In this document: positions 60,466 to 64,000 of the stretch, one piece after another
Numbering within the stretch: position 1 is the first letter of the stretch
Layout: every line of letters starts with the position of its first letter
Source of the DNA: CAYUMU01 sp964445985
GTDB lineage: Bacteria > Planctomycetota > Planctomycetia > Pirellulales > S012-138
Direction of reading: 5' to 3'
Assembly: GCA_964445985.1 (NCBI GenBank)
Contig: CAYUMU010000026.1
Coordinates: 1-64,000, forward strand
Length of the DNA: 64,000 nt
Notes under the pieces: generated by a model
The model's database searches: none
The model's input: the letters and a program-made list of their open reading frames with translations, nothing else
What the model was told of the DNA's origin: nothing
Program-made: the position numbers and the translations under genes

Positions 60466-61737
60466 CTACCCAACTTGGGCCAGCACGTAGGGGCCTTTGG
60501 GGATGACCGCGATGGTGGCCCGCTCGCCGTATTCGGCCAGGCTGTCGGCCACGGCCCGTTCCACGCTGCTGGCGGCTTCCACAAACAGCCGATTGAGCGT
60601 ATCGGCGGGCAGCCCATGGCTGACCATTTTCACCTTGGCCTTGCGGCGAACCTTGGCCATTTCTTCCAACTGCCATTGGTCCATCACAAAGTAGTCCTTG
60701 CCGAGGATGCGTTCGATGAAAATCTCCAGGCTGGCGTTCTCGGCGAACAACTGTTGGAATTCGGGGCTGCCGATGCCTTCGGTCAGGCTGGCCGCGACGA
60801 TGATGGTTCCGCCCTGTTTCACCACCGGCAGGGCGCCGGTCATGGCTTTGACCGACTGGTAAAACGTGGTGTCGAGCGGATAGCCGGCCGAACTGGTCAC
60901 CACCACGTCCACCGGCTCGGGCAGCAGGTCGGTAACCACGCTACGGCAGAAGGCCACGCCCTCCTCGAAAGCCTCGATCATGTGGCCGGCGACCACCTTC
61001 AGTAGCCGCCGCTGGGCGTCGATGACCACGTTCACAATGAAATCGCAGCCAGCCCGCTGGGCAATCCAGGTGTTTTCTTCGTGAACGGGGTTGCCTTGCA
61101 GGATGCCGCAGTCGGCTTGAGGGTTTTCCAGAAATGCCGGGCCGTGCCAAACCTTGATGGTTTCGAGCGCTGCGATGCCGGGGCAAATGACTTTGCGGCC
61201 GCCGGAAAAGCCCGCCATCAGATGCGGCTCGATCAGCCCCGTGGTGATCTTCAAATCGGCGTTCACATATCGGCTATCGAGCCAGATGGGCACGCCGCGA
61301 GGGCTTTCGCCCAAGTAGGTATGCTGGTCGCGCTCCTTGCCGTAGTGATTTTCGATGCGGTAGTTGCGGGCGATCTCTTCGCCGACCATTTCCACCAGCT
61401 CGTCGCCCAAGTTAGGACGATGCAAACCGGTGGCCACCAGAATGGTAATTTGATCGCGCGGGATGCCGGCGGCCTCGAGCCTGGCCAGCAGCGGGGTGAG
61501 AATGGCGGCGTTGGGAACCGGCCGGGTGATATCGCAGATCAGCACGCAGGCGCTTTTCCGCCCCTGGGCAAGTTCGGCCAAGGGGGGAGACCCAATCGGG
61601 TTGGCCAGCGCCGCGGCAATCGCCGCGGCCGAGTCGGGCAGGGCGGGAGCGTCTTTATAAGCCAGGCACCGCACCAAATGCTTTTCTGGCAGTTCCACCT
61701 CTAAGCCGGTGCGGCCATATTCGAGTTTGAACCGCAT
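60466..61737 (-). CDS. larA: LarA family nickel-dependent racemase
   Basis: From ATG at 61737 ([20 protein letters not shown]) the product has 423 residues, matching LarA (DUF2088). The N-terminal domain includes [18 protein letters not shown] with a catalytic His, then [20 protein letters not shown], where the Lys is the expected attachment site of the nickel-pincer cofactor, followed by [12 protein letters not shown]. The C-terminal domain has [18 protein letters not shown]. LarA relatives racemise lactate or other 2-hydroxy acids; the substrate here is unknown. No larB, larC or larE maturation gene is nearby. Confidence 0.9.
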   Translation of the reverse strand: MRFKLEYGRTGLEVELPEKHLVRCLAYKDAPALPDSAAAIAAALANPIGSPPLAELAQGRKSACVLICDITRPVPNAAILTPLLARLEAAGIPRDQITILVATGLHRPNLGDELVEMVGEEIARNYRIENHYGKERDQHTYLGESPRGVPIWLDSRYVNADLKITTGLIEPHLMAGFSGGRKVICPGIAALETIKVWHGPAFLENPQADCGILQGNPVHEENTWIAQRAGCDFIVNVVIDAQRRLLKVVAGHMIEAFEEGVAFCRSVVTDLLPEPVDVVVTSSAGYPLDTTFYQSVKAMTGALPVVKQGGTIIVAASLTEGIGSPEFQQLFAENASLEIFIERILGKDYFVMDQWQLEEMAKVRRKAKVKMVSHGLPADTLNRLFVEAASSVERAVADSLAEYGERATIAVIPKGPYVLAQVG

Positions 61738-61738
61738 T

Positions 61739-61779
61739 GCTGGGGGCTGGTAGCTGGGGGTTGGTGGCTGGTGGCTGGG
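61739..61779 (+). repeat. Low-complexity GGCTGG stretch
   Basis: Imperfect GGTGGCTGG units just upstream of the larA-like start, like 28956-29021. The two stretches may reflect the same kind of expansion. Confidence 0.6.
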
Positions 61780-61810
61780 TTGTCCCAACGCACACCTCGG
61801 CTCAGTCTCG

Positions 61811-62011
61811 TTATTTGTCGTCGTCCTTTTCCTTCTTCTTCTTTTTCTTTACCGACAGCTTGTAGACGCGCACCTTGGGCAATCCCAGCGGGCTGTCGCC
61901 TTCTTGCCAGCGGTCTTGTTCCCGGAGTTTGACGATGCGTTCGGCGCGGGTGAGCACGCTTCGGCTCTTCACCATTCCGCGGCGAACCTTCAGGCTCTTA
62001 TCAATGGTCAT
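61811..62011 (-). CDS. Planctomycete small basic protein (TIGR04137-like)
   Basis: The 66-residue protein starts [20 protein letters not shown] and ends in a poly-lysine run followed by acidic residues. It fits the small basic protein family found in Planctomycetes, Verrucomicrobia and Chlamydiae, proposed to bind ribosome or RNA. It lies about 280 bp downstream of rpsR on the same strand, so linkage with translation is plausible. It supports the taxonomic placement of the window. Confidence 0.85.
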   Translation of the reverse strand: MTIDKSLKVRRGMVKSRSVLTRAERIVKLREQDRWQEGDSPLGLPKVRVYKLSVKKKKKKEKDDDK

Positions 62012-62289
62012 GGGAGGAATTTCCCCAATTCGGGCGGTACTCGCCCAGATGTATTGAGTGGGATGGTTTGATATTTCTAAAGGCCGTTCCTGGAGGGATC
62101 GGCCATTCTACCTTGGCTGTTTTGGGGTGTGAACCGCGCAGGTTTTGGGATGCGGCGAATCCCCGCGGTTGTGAGGGACGGCGGAGTGTCGAGCTGGCCA
62201 AGCAGGTGCAAATGCCACGCGGCCCTCCCCCCTTTGCGGAAGGCGACGAGCGTTAGATCCACTGCCATCAGCAGCCCACTCCCCCCCGA

Positions 62290-62535
62290 TCATTCGCCGA
62301 CGTAAGGCAGCAGGGCCATGAAGCGAGCCCGCTTGATGGCTTGCGTTACAGCATGCTGGCTGACCGCTGTGCAACCACTTTTACGGCGGCCAATGATTTT
62401 TCCCTGACGGCTCGTAAGTTTCCCAAGAAGCTCCAAGTCTTTGTAGTCAACGTACATAGGCCGAGGGCGCTTGCCATCGACAAAGACGGGATCTTTCTTC
62501 TTGCTACGCGTAGTCGCTTTGCGTTTCTTGGCCAT
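62290..62535 (-). CDS. rpsR: 30S ribosomal protein S18
   Basis: The 81-residue protein has a basic N-terminal stretch ([20 protein letters not shown]) and the core S18 motif: [22 protein letters not shown], then [20 protein letters not shown]. It binds 16S rRNA and S6 in the 30S platform. The usual neighbours rpsF, ssb and rplI are absent here, so the gene is detached from the common cluster. The start ATG at 62535 follows AT-rich sequence. Confidence 0.95.
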   Translation of the reverse strand: MAKKRKATTRSKKKDPVFVDGKRPRPMYVDYKDLELLGKLTSRQGKIIGRRKSGCTAVSQHAVTQAIKRARFMALLPYVGE

Positions 62536-62956
62536 GAAAAAACCGTAAATACTTTACATGCTAACGAGATAACTTGCCAACGACCGCCGCGGTCGTGTGG
62601 TCGGAAGCCCTGTATCATAGCGAGCGAATTCCTAGCCGTCAAAAGGTTGTTCGGCACGGCGTTTTCTATTGCCAAAAATCAACGGATTATTCAAATACGC
62701 CTTCCCCGAACTACGTAATTCGACGAAGAATACTCCGGAGGCGTCGTGGCACGTGTGTCGGCGGGAAAATTCCTGGGAAAGGCGACGCCCCCCGTTGGTC
62801 GGTTCCGAGAAACCGATCCCGTTCATTTCAGCGCGATCCAGCGCGACGCATTCCAGGTGATTTGCGGGCGGGTGTGGGAAATTCCTACGAAGACAGTCGT
62901 GGTACGGACGCAGTTGGTTCAAGCTGTGAATGTGCAGCCAGCTGAGGGAGAGCACC

Positions 62957-63754
62957 ATGGGTTACCTCGATCCCCGATTTCGTATCGCCAGCCAGGTGGT
63001 GCAATTCGCGGTCATGCTGCTGGGGATCGTGGCGGCACTGGCGGTGGTCTATGCCGTGTCTCCAGGCGACCACTGGATCTATTGGGCGACTTTCATTCTG
63101 CCTGTCCCCTGCCTGTTATTGTTTTACTTGTCTCTGCGGCTATGGCAGCAAGGGGCAAACATCCACTCACCGATCGCTTTTCTGGCCGGTTCGCTGTTCA
63201 TTTGCGGGGGGCTGATCTTCGATCTTGCGGCGACGGTACACCACTCGCCCGACCTCACCCTTGAAGGCAACCCCCTGGCGCGAAACCTGCTGGACCTGGG
63301 ATTCCCGTTGGAGTTCGTCTTCTTTTACGGATTCGCCCTGCAGGGCATTTTGGCCTTGGTATTGTGCGTTTTATGGGCCGCCTTCCTGCGGCACCGGACC
63401 TGGTGGCTGGAAACGAGCCTGCAAGTTGCCCCGCACTCGTTCCTCGATTTTCTCAAGGCCACCACCGGCGGAGGGCTGCTTCCCTGGCGCCAGTATTTGT
63501 TCTATCCCCTCCCCAGCGACGCCAAGCCATCCCCCTACCACATGGGTGTGTTTCTGTTGCCGCCGGGCCTGTTGGCCGCCGGTTTGCACCGCTGGTACGT
63601 AGGACTGGAATGGTTTGGGGTAGTGCCGTGGATTTCGCCCATGGTTAGCGGCGTGGCGGCGCTGGCTGCCGGAATCGCGGTTTCCACCGTGGGTTTGTAC
63701 CTTTGGTTCCGGCACCGAACCTCCAGCCCACGGCTGGTCGAGGCTTCGGCTTAG
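62957..63754 (+). CDS. Multi-pass membrane protein of unknown function
   Basis: I chose the ATG at 62957, preceded by GAGGGAGAG, instead of 62930. The 265-residue protein has about six or seven membrane helices (including about 10-33, 41-59, 75-92, 118-142, 200-217 and 229-250). A hydrophilic stretch HHSPDLTLEGNPLARNLLDL lies between helices. No catalytic motif is recognised. Apparently monocistronic; after it, 63755-64000 has no supported gene. Confidence 0.8.
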   Translation: MGYLDPRFRIASQVVQFAVMLLGIVAALAVVYAVSPGDHWIYWATFILPVPCLLLFYLSLRLWQQGANIHSPIAFLAGSLFICGGLIFDLAATVHHSPDLTLEGNPLARNLLDLGFPLEFVFFYGFALQGILALVLCVLWAAFLRHRTWWLETSLQVAPHSFLDFLKATTGGGLLPWRQYLFYPLPSDAKPSPYHMGVFLLPPGLLAAGLHRWYVGLEWFGVVPWISPMVSGVAALAAGIAVSTVGLYLWFRHRTSSPRLVEASA

Positions 63755-64000
63755 TGCCGATTTCCCATACTCCCGCCGCCCCTGGCGAACGTGGGTGGAG
63801 GTGAGGGGGGAACAGGGTTTCTGGCGTCGGCCCGTCTGTTGGACTCGGCCCCCAATATCCGGCTTGATGGCTCCCGTCGGCCATCTGCGTGGCACCTAAC
63901 TCCCACGCGAGCCATAATTTAGTTGACTTTCTCCGCCCCATGGCGTTTGATGATGGTTGGTCGGGGGGGAAGGACGACTCCCCGCAACCCCCCAACCAAG

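Noticed and set aside
61845..61860. Pyrimidine-rich TTCTTCTTCTTTTTC run as a terminator
   Set aside because: It encodes the poly-lysine tail of the small basic protein and no stem precedes it.
62746..63264. Plus-strand ORF beginning VARVSAGKFLGKATPP
   Set aside because: The first 65 residues look fairly protein-like, but the frame overlaps the membrane gene at 62957 and no ribosome-binding site is seen.

Overview
The window looks like chromosome of a planctomycete, probably order Pirellulales. The GC content is high. Lineage-typical genes include a DUF1559 prepilin-like protein, a DUF1080 protein, the Planctomycetes/Verrucomicrobia small basic protein (TIGR04137 type), an ECF sigma factor, hpnCDE squalene genes, Uma2 and FIST proteins, and large intergenic spaces. 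No rRNA, tRNA or CRISPR array was recognised.

Layout. 0-6 kb: a complete ISAzo13-family insertion sequence, then a reduced complex I cluster (nuoA, nuoC, nuoD; no nuoB; a Uma2 gene between nuoC and nuoD), a small conserved gene and a Fur regulator. 6-9 kb: a PIN toxin-antitoxin pair between 131-bp direct repeats, then hairpin repeats and a methyltransferase. 9-26 kb: a secreted protein with about 28 hexapeptide repeats, nrdR, FIST, a MIP18/SufT-like protein, hppD, valS, a complex palindromic repeat, a DUF1559 protein and hisC. 26-31 kb: a tight minus-strand operon of a HemW-like radical SAM protein, a GcvH-like lipoyl carrier, a 2x[4Fe-4S] protein, a ThiF/MoeB-type E1 enzyme and a small unknown protein. 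31-34 kb: a tandem pair of leucine-rich-repeat membrane proteins.

34.4-43.2 kb is a decayed integron. A dead 3' remnant of an integron integrase (catalytic Tyr replaced by Asp) reads toward a cassette array with five complete and one variant attC site plus truncated ones. The orientation is that reported for Treponema denticola and some planctomycete integrons. Cassette products include a colicin-D-like HINT toxin with its translationally coupled immunity protein, a PIN protein, a small membrane protein and several unknowns. The toxin gene is broken by a 98-bp MITE with ISAzo13-like ends and a 3-bp target duplication. An IS110-family element also lies in this region.

43-64 kb is mostly housekeeping: hpnE-hpnD-hpnC (squalene synthesis), divergent ispH, an enolase-superfamily protein lacking catalytic residues, a ParE-type toxin pair between palindromic hairpins, hemL, a zinc-ribbon membrane protein, an orphan HisKA-like domain, a DNA-binding protein, an ECF sigma factor, panC, a TIM-barrel isomerase-like protein, a DUF1080 protein, a LarA family protein, the small basic protein, rpsR and a membrane protein. 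ispH supplies isoprenoid precursors that HpnCDE convert to squalene, so these divergent units belong to one pathway. Several dispersed repeat families (a 79-bp element in three copies, GCGAGGGA hairpins, GC-rich hairpins) recur between genes.
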